The notes under the pieces are model-generated. The model was not told the origin of the DNA. It saw nothing but the letters and a program-made list of their open reading frames with translations, and did no database searches. A DNA stretch of 64,000 bases from Dermacentor variabilis (taxonomy: Eukaryota; Arthropoda; Arachnida; Ixodida; Ixodidae). Where the stretch lies: assembly GCF_050947875.1 (NCBI RefSeq), contig NW_027460291.1, positions 26,890,662-26,954,661 on the forward strand, given 5' to 3'. Both the position numbers and the translations under genes were made by a program. Positions 54,675 through 64,000 of the stretch are shown piece after piece; position 1 is the first letter of the stretch; each line of letters begins with the position of its first letter.

Positions 54675-55580
54675 ATGGCTCCGGAGGTGTGTCCTGCCTG
54701 CAATAAGGATTGTCAAGATGAGGAGGGTTTTGCGTGTGTGAGTTGTACTTACGTATATCACTTCGGAAAGTGTTCAGGAGTTGCAGAATCGACATTCAGG
54801 TCAAAAGGCGAGACATGGCGTAAAGCATGGTGCTGTCCAACATGTCGGACCGCAAGCACAAAGAGCCGCCAGAGTGGCAGGTCGAACTCTGAACAAGACA
54901 CTGATTATGCCAGCTTGATATTGAGCATAAATGACAAGCTGGCACAGCTGATGACACTAAAAAGCACGGTGGAAGGCATTGAACAGTCAGTGCAGACAAT
55001 GTCTGATCAGTACGACACAATTCTTAAGCACATTACCCGCCAAGATAAGGATATAGCCGAGCTAAGGAAACGAGTGGACATCATTGAGAGTAGGGAACGT
55101 TCACTTGACTCTGAGCAGATAGCAAAGGATATCAATGACCTGGAATGGCAAAGCAGGAAATTAAACCTTGAATTCCATGGCATTCCGGAAAGCAAGGATG
55201 AGGACCTGCTGTCGAAGCTTAATGCTGTAACGAGCAGGGTGAACCTTCCCGTGCTAACTGTGAATGATGTGGCCGCTGTGCATCGGCTGCCAGCGCCTAA
55301 ACATAAGGTCCCAGCAATTATTGTCCGATTCGCAAGACAGTCGCAGAAAGATCTGTTCTTGAGCAAGAAGGGAGAACTGAATAAACTGAAAACAAACTGC
55401 TTTATGCTCGAAAATTTGACAAAGAGGAACAAGGAGTTGCTCAAAGATGCAAAGAACTGGGCGAAAAACAGCAACTTTAAGTATGTGTGGCACAGAAATG
55501 GGAGAATTTTTGTGAGACAGCGAGACGGAACAAATGCAGTTCACATTGCTTGCACAGCGGATTTGAATAATATAGTATAG
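54675..55580 (+). CDS. CR1-like ORF1: zinc finger and coiled-coil RNA-binding protein
   Basis: An intact 301-codon frame. Residues 6-57 form a PHD-like zinc finger: CPAC, CVSC, YHFGKC and WCCPTC. A Ser/Arg-rich linker follows, then a predicted coiled coil with heptad-like spacing (about 85-150, LILSINDKLAQLM through IAELRKRVDIIES). The block LEWQSRKLNLEFHGIPES and VAAVHRLPAPKHKVPAIIVRF then match the RNA-recognition-like part of LINE ORF1 proteins. The C-terminus ends LNNIV and TAG. It probably trimerises and binds element RNA; this is inferred from family knowledge. ORF2 lies in the same frame, 45 nt downstream. Confidence 0.88.
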   Translation: MAPEVCPACNKDCQDEEGFACVSCTYVYHFGKCSGVAESTFRSKGETWRKAWCCPTCRTASTKSRQSGRSNSEQDTDYASLILSINDKLAQLMTLKSTVEGIEQSVQTMSDQYDTILKHITRQDKDIAELRKRVDIIESRERSLDSEQIAKDINDLEWQSRKLNLEFHGIPESKDEDLLSKLNAVTSRVNLPVLTVNDVAAVHRLPAPKHKVPAIIVRFARQSQKDLFLSKKGELNKLKTNCFMLENLTKRNKELLKDAKNWAKNSNFKYVWHRNGRIFVRQRDGTNAVHIACTADLNNIV

Positions 55581-55625
55581 TTTTCTTTCCTTGTGTCTCG
55601 TTTTGTTAGTTTTTCACAAGTTACA

Positions 55626-58511
55626 ATGGAAAGTGCACTTTCTTTGTTGCACATGGCGGTAAATGCTTCTTGCTGTGTAATGCCACGTGATTTTTTGGAT
55701 CTTTCTAGATCTCAGACAGTGCAATCTTTCAGCGTATTTCATTTAAATGCTCGGTCTGCGGTATCTAAAACAGCTGATCTCGAGTTGCTTTTTACGCAAC
55801 TGGGTTTTGCTTTTGATGTGGTCATGTTGACCGAAACCTGGTATGGTGAACATAGCAGTATATTCAAGCTTCCTTTGTATGATACATTTGTTTTAAATCG
55901 CACGAATAGTCGCGGTGGTGGCGTACTATTGATGGTAAAAAAGCACTTTCAGTGTGATGTGTTACCTGAATTTTCTGTCATAAACTCTGATTATGAAATT
56001 CTGTCCCTTGTTATCGAAAATAAGGTCGTGGCGGTCGTATATCGCCCTCCAAGCGGAAATTTGAAATCCTTCTTCGATTTTCTTGACCTTTTTTTGTCTT
56101 TCATAAGTGAAAACAAATACGATGTCATTTTAGGAGGTGATTTCAATATTAACCTCCTTGCAGATAACCCCACAAAAAAAGAATTCCAAAATCTATTAAA
56201 TTCTTTTGCCCTCTTAAACGTGATATGCGATCCTACACGTGTTACATTGCAGACTGAATCACTACTTGATCTACTTATAACCAATATGCACATGCCTATT
56301 CTGAAAGCAGGCGTAATAAATACTGATATCAGTGACCACCGCGGCGTTTTTATGTGCGTTCCGAAAAGCAAATTTCCTAATTCAAAAAAGATACCAAAGT
56401 TATGTCAAGATATGTCGACAAAAAACCTGAACAATTTCAAAGAGAAAGTTCGTAATCATGACTGGAGAAATGTTCTTGAGGAAACAAGTGCCGAAAAGGC
56501 TTATGTTTTGTTTTTAACGGCTTTTTTGTGTATATACAGCGAGTGCTTCCCTTATAAACATGCACAGGAACGAGGGAACATAAGGAAGCCATGGATCACA
56601 CCTGAATTGCTGAAGAAAATTTACAAAAAGGATAGGCTATACAAGAAGTTTGAAAAAACTCGAGACCCGGATAGGCTTAAGGCTTTTAAAATGTTCAGAA
56701 ATAAACTGACGGCGGATATACGCAGAGCACGTGATCAATATCTCTGTAACCAGTTCTGCTGCTCGATGAATAAGTCGGATGAATTATGGAGGAAATTAAA
56801 TGAGCTTCTAAACAGATCTACAGGCCCAAACCCAGTAACAAAAATTCATACTCAAGATAAAGAACTCACAGGCACTGATTTAGCAAACGCATTCAACAGA
56901 TACTTCACAGAGATAACTAGTGAATTCGTTGGTTCAAATACTCTTCATGTAAGAAACGAGAAGTCAATGTTCCTAACACCAACATCAGTATCAGAGGTCA
57001 TGTCTGTTTTCATGGGGCTAAAAAATAGCAAATGTTGTGACGCAGACGGAATTGTGATAAAACCGGTGAAGTTTGTGATAGGAGACATAGCAGAGTGCTT
57101 AGCTCACATATATAACCTTTGCTTATCTCAAGGAACATTTCCGGGGCAAATGCAACTCGCCAAAGTGAGCGTACTGCACAAAAAAGGTAGTAAGAATGAT
57201 TTTACAAATTTTCGACCAGTATCTATATTACCCGTTTTCTCAAAAGGCTTTGAAAAAATAGTTCTTACTAGAATGACAAATTTTAGCGAACAATGCAATA
57301 TCATTTATGGCGCGCAGTATGGCTTCCGGAAATATCGATCAACAGAAATGGCACTGTTAGAACAAAAAGAATTTATCCTGCAATCGCTTGAAGATAAAGA
57401 AGTAGCCCTTGGAATATACGTAGATTTCACGAAAGCTTTCGATTATTTAAATCACTCTATCCTGCTAAAGAAACTTGATATGTACGGATTCCGGGGGACG
57501 GTTCTGTCACTACTGACGTCCTACCTTAGTGAGCGCAAGCAGTACGTGTATTTAAATGGCTGCTCTTCTAATATATTACCAATTTCTGCCGGCGTACCTC
57601 AAGGGAGTATTCTGGGCCCATTTTTGTTTAACTTATATTTGAATGACATTGTTAACGTCGATCCTATGGTGAAATTTGTTATATATGCTGATGATGTGAC
57701 ACTGTTATTCTCTGCAGAAAGTACGGATGAGTTGATTCTGAGAGCAAACAGAACGCTTGTGAAATTAGACACATGGGCGCAACTTAACAAATTGAAAATA
57801 AACGTTAGTAAAACGAAGGCTGTCATATACCGTGCGAAAAACAAGAAAATTAACATTACCTCAGACATTAAGCTGCGAAACTCAAAAGTAGAACTAGTAA
57901 GCGCATTTAAAATACTTGGAGTGTATTTCAGCGAAAATATGACCTGGGACACTCATATCGACCACGTTGTGTCAAAACTGTCTCGCATCGTTGGATTGAC
58001 ATACGCCAACAGATACATTCTACCGTCAAAGGTTAAGCTTCTGCTGTACAATGCGTTATTCCACTCACATATGAAATATTGCCAATTAGTTTGGGGGAAC
58101 ACAACAAAAGGTAATTTGCAAAGAATCATGATATTACAGAAAAAAATGTTACGAAATATTGAAAACGTCCCCATGAGTCACCCTTCCCACCCTCTGTTCT
58201 TGAAGTACTGTGTAATGAAAATAGACGAGCTATATCCGCATTGCCTGTGTTCACGTTATAAGCTTGAAGTAAAAAATAACAGCTATTCCCTACTACGGTT
58301 GGCATCGCTTTCTAAAAGGACCACACCTTATGAGAATCGAAATACACAGCCATGGCTAATCAAAACGTGCAGAACCGGATACGGACAACAAATGGTAAAC
58401 AGAACCCTACCGCATTTGCTAAATTTCTGCCATAAAAACGGTTTCACTCCCGAAACAGCATCGAACCAGAAACTGAAATTGTTCTTCTGTGACAAAGCTC
58501 CTTTCCCATGA
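55626..58511 (+). CDS. CR1-like ORF2: endonuclease-reverse transcriptase, intact
   Basis: ATG at 55626 is the first in-frame ATG, and the frame is open back to the ORF1 stop. The endonuclease has all key blocks: FHLNARS, LTETWY, LGGDFNIN, LLDLLITN and ISDHRGV. The RT has CDADGIVIKPVK, KGSKNDFTNFRPVSIL, QYGFRKYRST, VDFTKAFDYL, GVPQGSILGPFLF and YADDVTLLF with both Asp. The thumb (FKILGVYF) and a C-terminal region with AYNALFHSHMKYC-like and KTCRTGYGQQMVNRT follow. About 961 codons with no frameshift or premature stop. Length is usual for CR1-group ORF2. It would nick DNA and reverse transcribe its own RNA. Confidence 0.92.
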   Translation: MESALSLLHMAVNASCCVMPRDFLDLSRSQTVQSFSVFHLNARSAVSKTADLELLFTQLGFAFDVVMLTETWYGEHSSIFKLPLYDTFVLNRTNSRGGGVLLMVKKHFQCDVLPEFSVINSDYEILSLVIENKVVAVVYRPPSGNLKSFFDFLDLFLSFISENKYDVILGGDFNINLLADNPTKKEFQNLLNSFALLNVICDPTRVTLQTESLLDLLITNMHMPILKAGVINTDISDHRGVFMCVPKSKFPNSKKIPKLCQDMSTKNLNNFKEKVRNHDWRNVLEETSAEKAYVLFLTAFLCIYSECFPYKHAQERGNIRKPWITPELLKKIYKKDRLYKKFEKTRDPDRLKAFKMFRNKLTADIRRARDQYLCNQFCCSMNKSDELWRKLNELLNRSTGPNPVTKIHTQDKELTGTDLANAFNRYFTEITSEFVGSNTLHVRNEKSMFLTPTSVSEVMSVFMGLKNSKCCDADGIVIKPVKFVIGDIAECLAHIYNLCLSQGTFPGQMQLAKVSVLHKKGSKNDFTNFRPVSILPVFSKGFEKIVLTRMTNFSEQCNIIYGAQYGFRKYRSTEMALLEQKEFILQSLEDKEVALGIYVDFTKAFDYLNHSILLKKLDMYGFRGTVLSLLTSYLSERKQYVYLNGCSSNILPISAGVPQGSILGPFLFNLYLNDIVNVDPMVKFVIYADDVTLLFSAESTDELILRANRTLVKLDTWAQLNKLKINVSKTKAVIYRAKNKKINITSDIKLRNSKVELVSAFKILGVYFSENMTWDTHIDHVVSKLSRIVGLTYANRYILPSKVKLLLYNALFHSHMKYCQLVWGNTTKGNLQRIMILQKKMLRNIENVPMSHPSHPLFLKYCVMKIDELYPHCLCSRYKLEVKNNSYSLLRLASLSKRTTPYENRNTQPWLIKTCRTGYGQQMVNRTLPHLLNFCHKNGFTPETASNQKLKLFFCDKAPFP

Positions 58512-58920
58512 CAGAATTTCATGTGGTTCTTTCATCTCTGCGCATGTACGCTACACGCATTGCAATGTACTGTTTCATACTACACCAATGTGTGCCGTTT
58601 TATTTTTTGTTTTTTCCTTCATTATGTAGCGCTTTTTACTTGCAGTTTTTATGTTTGTACGTTTTTGTTTAACATTGGTCTATCACGCAGTTAACAAACT
58701 TTTTATTTCTATAGTACCTTATTGTCAATGTTATCGACAAGTTATTGCTGCATTAGTATTTATTTGTTTGTGATTTTTATGTTGCCATGCAAAAAAGTGT
58801 TTCTGTTTCTTCTATTTTGTTCTCCGGGGAGCTGGGAACTAGTCAAGCTGACTTGTCAGCTTTTTTTCCCGCACTCCCTCACTTCATGAGTGAAATAAAG
58901 ATTATTATTATTATTATTAA
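58512..58920 (+). other. 3' UTR of the CR1-like LINE
   Basis: Non-coding, T-rich sequence with a gagctgggaactagtcaagc segment. It ends gtgaaataaagattattatt, an AATAAA signal directly before the ATT repeat. Confidence 0.75.
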
Positions 58921-58926
58921 TAAAAA

Positions 58927-58949
58927 CGCTTGCCCGCTTTGGGCAAGCG
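58927..58949 (-). other. Hairpin at the iM11 ORF2 end
   Basis: A perfect 9-bp stem CGCTTGCCC with GGGCAAGCG and loop GCTTT, placed where other iM elements have their 3' UTR hairpin. It lies next to the CR1-like tail, so assignment to iM11 rather than to the inserted LINE is an inference. Confidence 0.55.
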
Positions 58950-58954
58950 TGGGT

Positions 58955-61900
58955 ATTTCAGGTTGACAAGAGCATCTAATACAGGCATCCATGCTAGTGG
59001 ATCAATCTGTGCTTTATACATCTCACGAATAAACGCGATACTTTCTTTGAAGTACTCTCTGGCTGGCTGGGCGTGCAATTATGCATGATACACTGCCATT
59101 CTTGTTTTCCAGATGCTGTGAAGACATAAAACCATAAACATGCCATACGGCACCCCTTCATCATTATCTGTTGGGAGGAAGCGGATGCCATATGGGGTAA
59201 TCGGTAACTCTTTTTTTAAAGTACGTTGCAGTATGTCCCATAAGAAGGTGGCATCTACGCAATCAAGAAATATATGGTCGATAGTTTCTGGCTGCTTGCA
59301 CAATAACCAGTTTATCGTCCAAGGCGCAAAGATACCCTTCTGCTCTAACCACGGTTTAACGGGCAGAGTTCCGGTGTGCAAGTAAAAGAAGAACGTTTTC
59401 ACCGTGGACCGTACTGGCATCAGCTTCACCCTTTTCACTACGTCTTTGCCTGCTCCTGTTGACAACATGCTGCGATAGAGTGGTTCTGGCATACATACAT
59501 CAACAACGTCTTTGTGCAGTTTCTTTCGTGTAACATTGCTTAGATACTGTAATGAGAACGGTGCCGCGAGGAACTCGTAAGACCAGACGACTTCTCGCTG
59601 GAAGCCTCGTACTTTCGGCCAATCAACCCGACCAGACGAAACAATAAACGTTGGCATAACGTCACACAATCGCATTTGAATCACAGTACGTAGGAAAGCA
59701 TTGCTTTGCTCTCGCAGAAAGATAAATCTGGACACTACCTGTTTTAGAAACAAATGCGCCATGCCCAGTCCGTCACTTTTCACTGACCGGAATAAATTTG
59801 TACGGCTTGTACGTTCCCAAGTTGATCGCCATGTATACATTGCTAGCACCCTGTGGAGTCTTTGAATGCTTCCTCTCGTCGCACACAGTACTTGCAGAAC
59901 GTACGAAATCTTGGCTACAAGAAAATGGTTACATACTGTTGACCTTGCAAATATAGATAAGTCTCTCCCTCCAAATTTCGTCGATTATTCTTTTATTTCT
60001 TCCGCTTCATTTCTCCAATAATCACTAGTGTCTTTGTAGTGATTTAAAGGCACCCCGAGGTATTTCGTTGGCGAAACCGTCCACTGCCCGCTTTCAAAGA
60101 CGTCCGGGGTATCTTTCCATTACCCATGCCAAAAGCTCAAAGATTTGCTCCGGTTGATAACGCTTCCGGTCACTTTACAAAAACTCTTCGCCACACTGAT
60201 GGCATTCCTGACACTTTCTTGGTCAGAACAGAAAACTGCAACATCGTCAGCGTGCGTAAGTAGCTTAACCTCGCTTGTGGTCAACCTAAAACCTTTTATT
60301 GCACTCGATGACATGATTTTCAAACAGAAAGGCTCCAGGTACAGCGCGAAGAGTAAAGGAGACAAAGGGCATCCTTGCCTAACAGAGGACTTTATCTGGA
60401 AACTGGCAGTTAATGATTTATTAATTTTAATAATGCTAGAAATGTCTGCCTAACACATTTGTATACCTTCTGATAGGACCTTCCGGACATTGATGTGTTC
60501 TAGAATGTTGAAAACAACTTTATGCACAAATCTGTCGAATGCCTTCTCTAAATGCAGTTGTACTATGGCGACCTTCCCGCAGTACGCATCACAGCACTGC
60601 AGCACGGTTCTAGCCACGTGCATGTTTGTTACAACGGACCTTCCTTTTATGCCACAAGTCTGATGCGGCCCCACAAGCCTGGTTATAACACTTTGCAGTC
60701 TCCTACCCAAAACTTTAGCGAAGATCTTGTAGTCCGTGTTCGTTAGAGTTATCGGTCGATACGCTCGTACAGAGAGCAAGGCAGCTGGATCCTCTGTTTT
60801 TGGAAAAAGTACAACATGACTCTGCCTGAAAGAAGGAGGCAACTTCTTTGTTCTGTATGCCTCCTTTATTACGTTATGCAGGGCAACTGCTATCTCCGTT
60901 TTAAAAGCATTGTAGAATTCTTAGCCAAAACCATCAGGGCCTGGCGATTTCCCTGCACTCAATTCATCGATTGCCCCCTCAATTTCTGCAACGCTGATTG
61001 GTGCTTCGAGATTCGTTTAAACTTATGCTTCAAGTTTTGGCATGTCTCAAGAATTCGCTTTGAAAACCTTCCACAATCTATGGTTCGTGGCCAAGTAAAT
61101 CCCGATAATATTCAACAAATGCGCGACGTATTAGTTCCTCGTCTTGCACAACTTCATCTCTGTATATTATCGCTTTTATTTCGTTGCGCGACGCATAGCT
61201 TTTTTCATCTGATAGAACGCGTTTGGTCGGGGTTTCACCCATATACATTTTTTCCGCACGCGCTCGTACAACTGCGCCCCTGTACTTTTCTGTATTAATA
61301 ATTTCTAGTTTGCCTTTAATTTATTTTTTTTTTGTCTGGCAAAGTTACCCGGGGCTGTAGCTTCTGCATTCAAACAAAAGTCAAGCTGGCTTCGGAGCTC
61401 AGTTTCTTCTTTGTTTTGCTTCCTCCGCAAGCCCGGCTCTTTCGATGGCTGAGATTTTTGCGTTTTCCTTAAAATGTTTCCATGCCTCCGCATAACACTC
61501 CGGTTCATTTGCCAGTAGGTCTCCAATTTTTCCCTTTCGTTTCCTTAATATATACCTCATCGTTGAGGAGTTTAACATTGCATTTCCACAGGTGCCAGTT
61601 AAATTTCGCCGGTTTCCTCGGACCTAGCGCACACACAACCAAACTATGGTCACTAAATAAAAACGTCTTTATGTCATACTTATTGCAGACGGGTGCCAAA
61701 TCTGCCGAAACATAAATACGATCTAATCTAGCGTGGCTGACCCTCTGGTATTGGGTAAACCGAAGCAATGTGCCATTTGACAGGAAGCACCGTACATCTT
61801 CTAACAGGTGACATTCAGTCAGCGCATTTAGTACTGACACACTCGCATCTCGTATCGGTGCAACTCTTCTCCTGTCTTCTACTCTGGATACGCAATTAAA

Positions 61901-62347
61901 GTCCCCCACCATTATAATTGCCCTGTCATATTTCAGATAATGTTCAACACTTTCAAAAAACAATCTGCGCTCACTTGGTGCATTTGGGGCATGTAAACAA
62001 TCTATTCGGAACTTCTGGGCTTTCAACGTTATGTCACATACAATAAGTCGTCCAGTGTCACACGCGTGCACACTGTCAACAGATATGCCTGTGGAGTGCT
62101 ACAAGAACAGCGCACAACCACCGGCTGTACCTACTGCATGCGCAACGCATACATTGTAGTACGCCCTAAAAGGTTCAACCATGCGGTTTGTTCCTTCCTG
62201 ACTTTCGATCTTCGTTTCCTGCATGGCAATTACGTAGAATTCATTTTCCATAAAAAATCAACTCAGCTGTTATTGTTTTCTCCATATCGACAGGCCCCGC
62301 ACGTTAAGAGTGCCTACATAAAGAGGCGTTTGGAGAGTAATAGCCAT
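58955..62347 (-). pseudogene. iM11 ORF2: endonuclease and RT with HADD catalytic box
   Basis: ATG at 62347 opens with TLNVRGL. QETK, VGDFNCV, LDRIYVSA and FSDHSLV are all conserved, though stops interrupt the N-terminal part. The RT shows AYRPITLTNTD, HQTCGIKGR, QLHLEKAFDRF (the catalytic Asp of this block reads His), and THADDVAVF in place of YADD. The C-terminal zinc motif has Trp for its first Cys (WLLCKQPETIDHIFLDC). Frames change near 61526, 60842, 60450 and 60000. The end lies next to the nested LINE. Confidence 0.82.
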
Positions 62348-62413
62348 TTTTTTTATAAACACAAACCGCATAGTATCCCTTGCTTATCACAAGACGGCAA
62401 AACACTCACACTT

Positions 62414-63727
62414 TTATAGGAAAACCCAGTCGTTACAGCCATTTTGATTAGAATTTAGACTTCGCCGTGACGACGTCAACGCGCTGTCTTTCCGGTCCCT
62501 TCCGCTGATAGTGGCCGGTTGGAAAAAAGGAAGGCTCGACACCTCTTCACGTCGCCGGCGGGGCCGGCGGTTTCCGCTCGGGCCGTGGCTCGAGCGGTAT
62601 TTTCGGTGCGGGTTCAAATGGTGGGGTGTCGTTTTCACAGGCGGCTCATCCGTTGTATTCTCGTCGGTATTGTGCCCTTCTTTGCCGTCCTCATGGAGTC
62701 GTTTTGGTGCAGGGCTGCTGGTACTTGCCATAACGATGTCTGTAGTCTCAGGGCTTTGCTCGACACTCGCGCCAGGTGCAATGTATTGGCTCGCTGTAGT
62801 GCCCATCGCCAGTGTCTCTACAGCCTCTGTTGAAGCGATGGCTGTGTCTTCCGCAATAATGACTGCAGCTTTTTGCTTCACATGTGACACGTTTGTTGCA
62901 CCAATAGCTCGCGAGCTGTCTGCCACGGGGGTAGTTTCGGCCGCGTCTGCCTCGTCCATTAGATGTTCCGTCTACAGTTCATCGCTTGCTTTGTCTCCGG
63001 CCACGTTTGCGTGTGTTCGCACGCAGACGCTTTCATTGCGGCCATATCGCCGACATTTGGCACAACGCGGCACCCGGCAGTCTCACCTGATATGGCCTGT
63101 GGCAATGCACCTGAAGCATAGCAGTGGTCGTCCCGGCGCAACGAGTAGAGCCATGATTCCTGCAACCCGCAACTGATGGGGTAAATCTTCTAGAGTTACA
63201 GTAGGCTTGAGCTTTACACCAACCGTGCGCGTAGACGAGCCTTTGTCAGCTATTCTGTGCACTCGCCAGCGCTCCTTGTAGATATCGCTTGCTTTCTCGT
63301 ACGGTGCTAGAGCAGAGCGCAGTTGTTCGTCCGGAACATTATGTTGCACCCAGTAAAGCTTGGTGCGCACTTCTTGATTTTCGGGGTCAACCACAAGGCA
63401 CCGTTTCTCCTTGACCAGAACTTCCCAAATTTCTACCATCTTCTTCGTAGCTTCTGCACTTTTAAAAGTGACGGTCCAAACATGGTTCATCTGGAACGAC
63501 CCAAAAGCGACATCTTCAGGAAGCACTCCGAGATGAACCAACGTGTCCCGAAAGTCTTCTACACGGTAAGGCCGGGCTTTCAATTCCCCGTGAAGAAAAA
63601 CAGTATTCGCTACGGACGCACCTGTTGGCAGGGACAGCTGAATAACTTGATAGTCCAGGGTTTCATCAGCAAAAAAGCTGTTTCCGCGACCCTACTGGGC
63701 CGCTGATACCGCTGCGGCGGAGCACAT
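62414..63727 (-). pseudogene. iM11 ORF1, gag-like CCHC protein with stops
   Basis: ATG at 63727 opens MCSAAAVSAAQ followed by a stop, then GRGNSFFADETLDYQV. The block LSLPTGASVANTVFLHG and ARPYRVEDFRDTLVHL follow, with MNHVWTVTFKSAEA and VQHNVPDEQLRSALAPYEK. The first knuckle is CFRCIATGHIR with a stop at its end; the second reads CAKCRRYGRNESVC (the His position is Arg). The tail from 62959 is low complexity. Non-functional. Confidence 0.77.
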
Positions 63728-63770
63728 TCCACACGCGTCCGTTTGCTATCACGGCCGGAAGTAGAATCCG

Positions 63771-63969
63771 CTGCACCTCTCAGCTGCTGCTCCACCTCTG
63801 TGTGAAATTATTTGTATTTGTAATAAACGAGAGTAGCCTTTTTAAGGCGATAAACACGTGCGCGTAGCACATGAGAGCCCTTCTCCGAGTGCAATCATGG
63901 CTACAAGACATCAAATTACTGCGCTGATAAGCTCTTAACTTTCAGCGGGACCAAAATAAACGAAATATG
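63771..63969 (-). repeat. Array spacer with degenerate tRNA-start duplication
   Basis: Begins tgcacctctcagctgctgct, a decayed copy of the tRNA start, then a shortened spacer with typical gtaataaacgagagtag. Confidence 0.82.
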
Positions 63970-64000
63970 TAGCAGAGCATGGTTTCGATCCACTGACCTC
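63970..64000 (-). tRNA. Initiator tRNA-Met, partial copy 16 (window edge)
   Basis: The 3' half of another tRNA copy (acceptor, T arm with ggtttcgatcc on plus). It is cut by the window end before the anticodon. Confidence 0.7.

Larger units (their letters stand above)
53930..58920 (+). mobile_element. CR1-like LINE with both ORFs open, nested in iM11
   Basis: About 5.0 kb. Order is 2.3 tandem promoter-like repeats, leader, ORF1 (54675-55580), ORF2 (55626-58511), a 3' UTR of about 400 bp with AATAAAG, and an (ATT)n tail. No clear target duplication is visible. The PHD-like ORF1, lack of RNase H and 3' microsatellite tail suggest the CR1/L2 group. Confidence 0.87.
53858..63770 (-). mobile_element. 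iM11, full-length tRNA-targeting element split by a CR1-like LINE
   Basis: Poly(A) at 53858, with the 3' UTR to about 53930. The CR1-like element occupies about 53930-58920. ORF2, ORF1 and the 5' terminus gccggaagtagaatccgc end near 63770. The duplicated tRNA start that follows is degenerate. Confidence 0.84.

Noticed and set aside
58885..58920. Target duplication for the CR1-like LINE in iM11
   Set aside because: Only short A/T-rich matches (taa, ataa) flank it, which cannot be told from the tail repeat.
62511..63176. 221-codon plus-strand ORF
   Set aside because: It lies antisense to the low-complexity and CCHC parts of iM11 ORF1 and has compositionally biased sequence without motifs.
1..64000. 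CRISPR arrays, rRNA genes or a prokaryotic operon
   Set aside because: The regular repeats are tRNA units of about 265 bp, not short direct repeats. No rRNA sequence or operon-like gene order was seen.

Overview
The window is animal nuclear DNA, most likely from a hard tick. Two copies of a tRNA-derived SINE that I recognise from memory as the tick family Ruka (8036-8280, 48871-49107) point that way, as do the mix of I-, RTE- and CR1-type LINEs and the complete absence of bacterial gene layout. No ordinary host protein gene was found. Everything that codes is retrotransposon-derived, and most copies are broken.

The backbone is a tandem array, read on the minus strand, of a roughly 265-bp unit: one initiator methionine tRNA gene or pseudogene (72 nt) plus a spacer of about 190 bp. 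Fifteen complete or near-complete tRNA copies and one partial copy are visible. They start near 99, 2468, 12402, 12669, 14205, 23427, 31678, 31938, 32202, 37484, 37749, 42982, 48148, 53519, 53785 and 63970. Ten of the fifteen have a non-LTR retrotransposon fused to their 5' end. These elements (labelled iM1 to iM11 here) always have the same orientation as the tRNA and always sit at the same nucleotide region. The 5' side of each insertion carries a copy of the tRNA start, GCAGCAGAGTGGCGCA in its best form. Insertion therefore occurs inside the tRNA gene and the target-site duplication rebuilds a tRNA downstream of the element. A full-length iM element is about 5 kb: a very short 5' leader, ORF1 (gag-like, two CCHC knuckles), ORF2 (AP-endonuclease, reverse transcriptase, C-terminal CCHC), a small hairpin, AATAAA and a poly(A) tail. 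The copies are clearly diverged from one another, so several lineages share the target.

Layout from left to right: iM1 (173-2262, 5'-truncated); iM2 (2542-7542, contains a 200-N gap); a plus-strand CR1/L2-like LINE in a spacer (7644-12300, with a 2A-like N-terminus and a SINE in its promoter repeats); iM3 (12741-13983, truncated); an iM4/iM5 chimera (14263-23224) carrying a truncated RTE element (19100-20161); iM6 (23501-31474), internally deleted and split by a 5.9-kb I-type LINE with RNase H (23967-29895); three tRNA units; iM7 (32271-37284, the best-preserved iM copy); iM8 (37821-42772); iM9 (43054-47938); iM10 (48222-53310, with a SINE); and iM11 (53858-63770), split by a CR1-like LINE with both ORFs open (about 53930-58920).

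The most notable inference is a division of promoter parts. Spacer units carry TATAAA about 30 nt upstream of the tRNA. After insertion this box lies about 40 nt upstream of the element, while the tRNA keeps its internal A and B boxes. Most tRNA copies are mutated, so the locus looks like a decaying initiator-tRNA satellite that serves as a repeated landing site.
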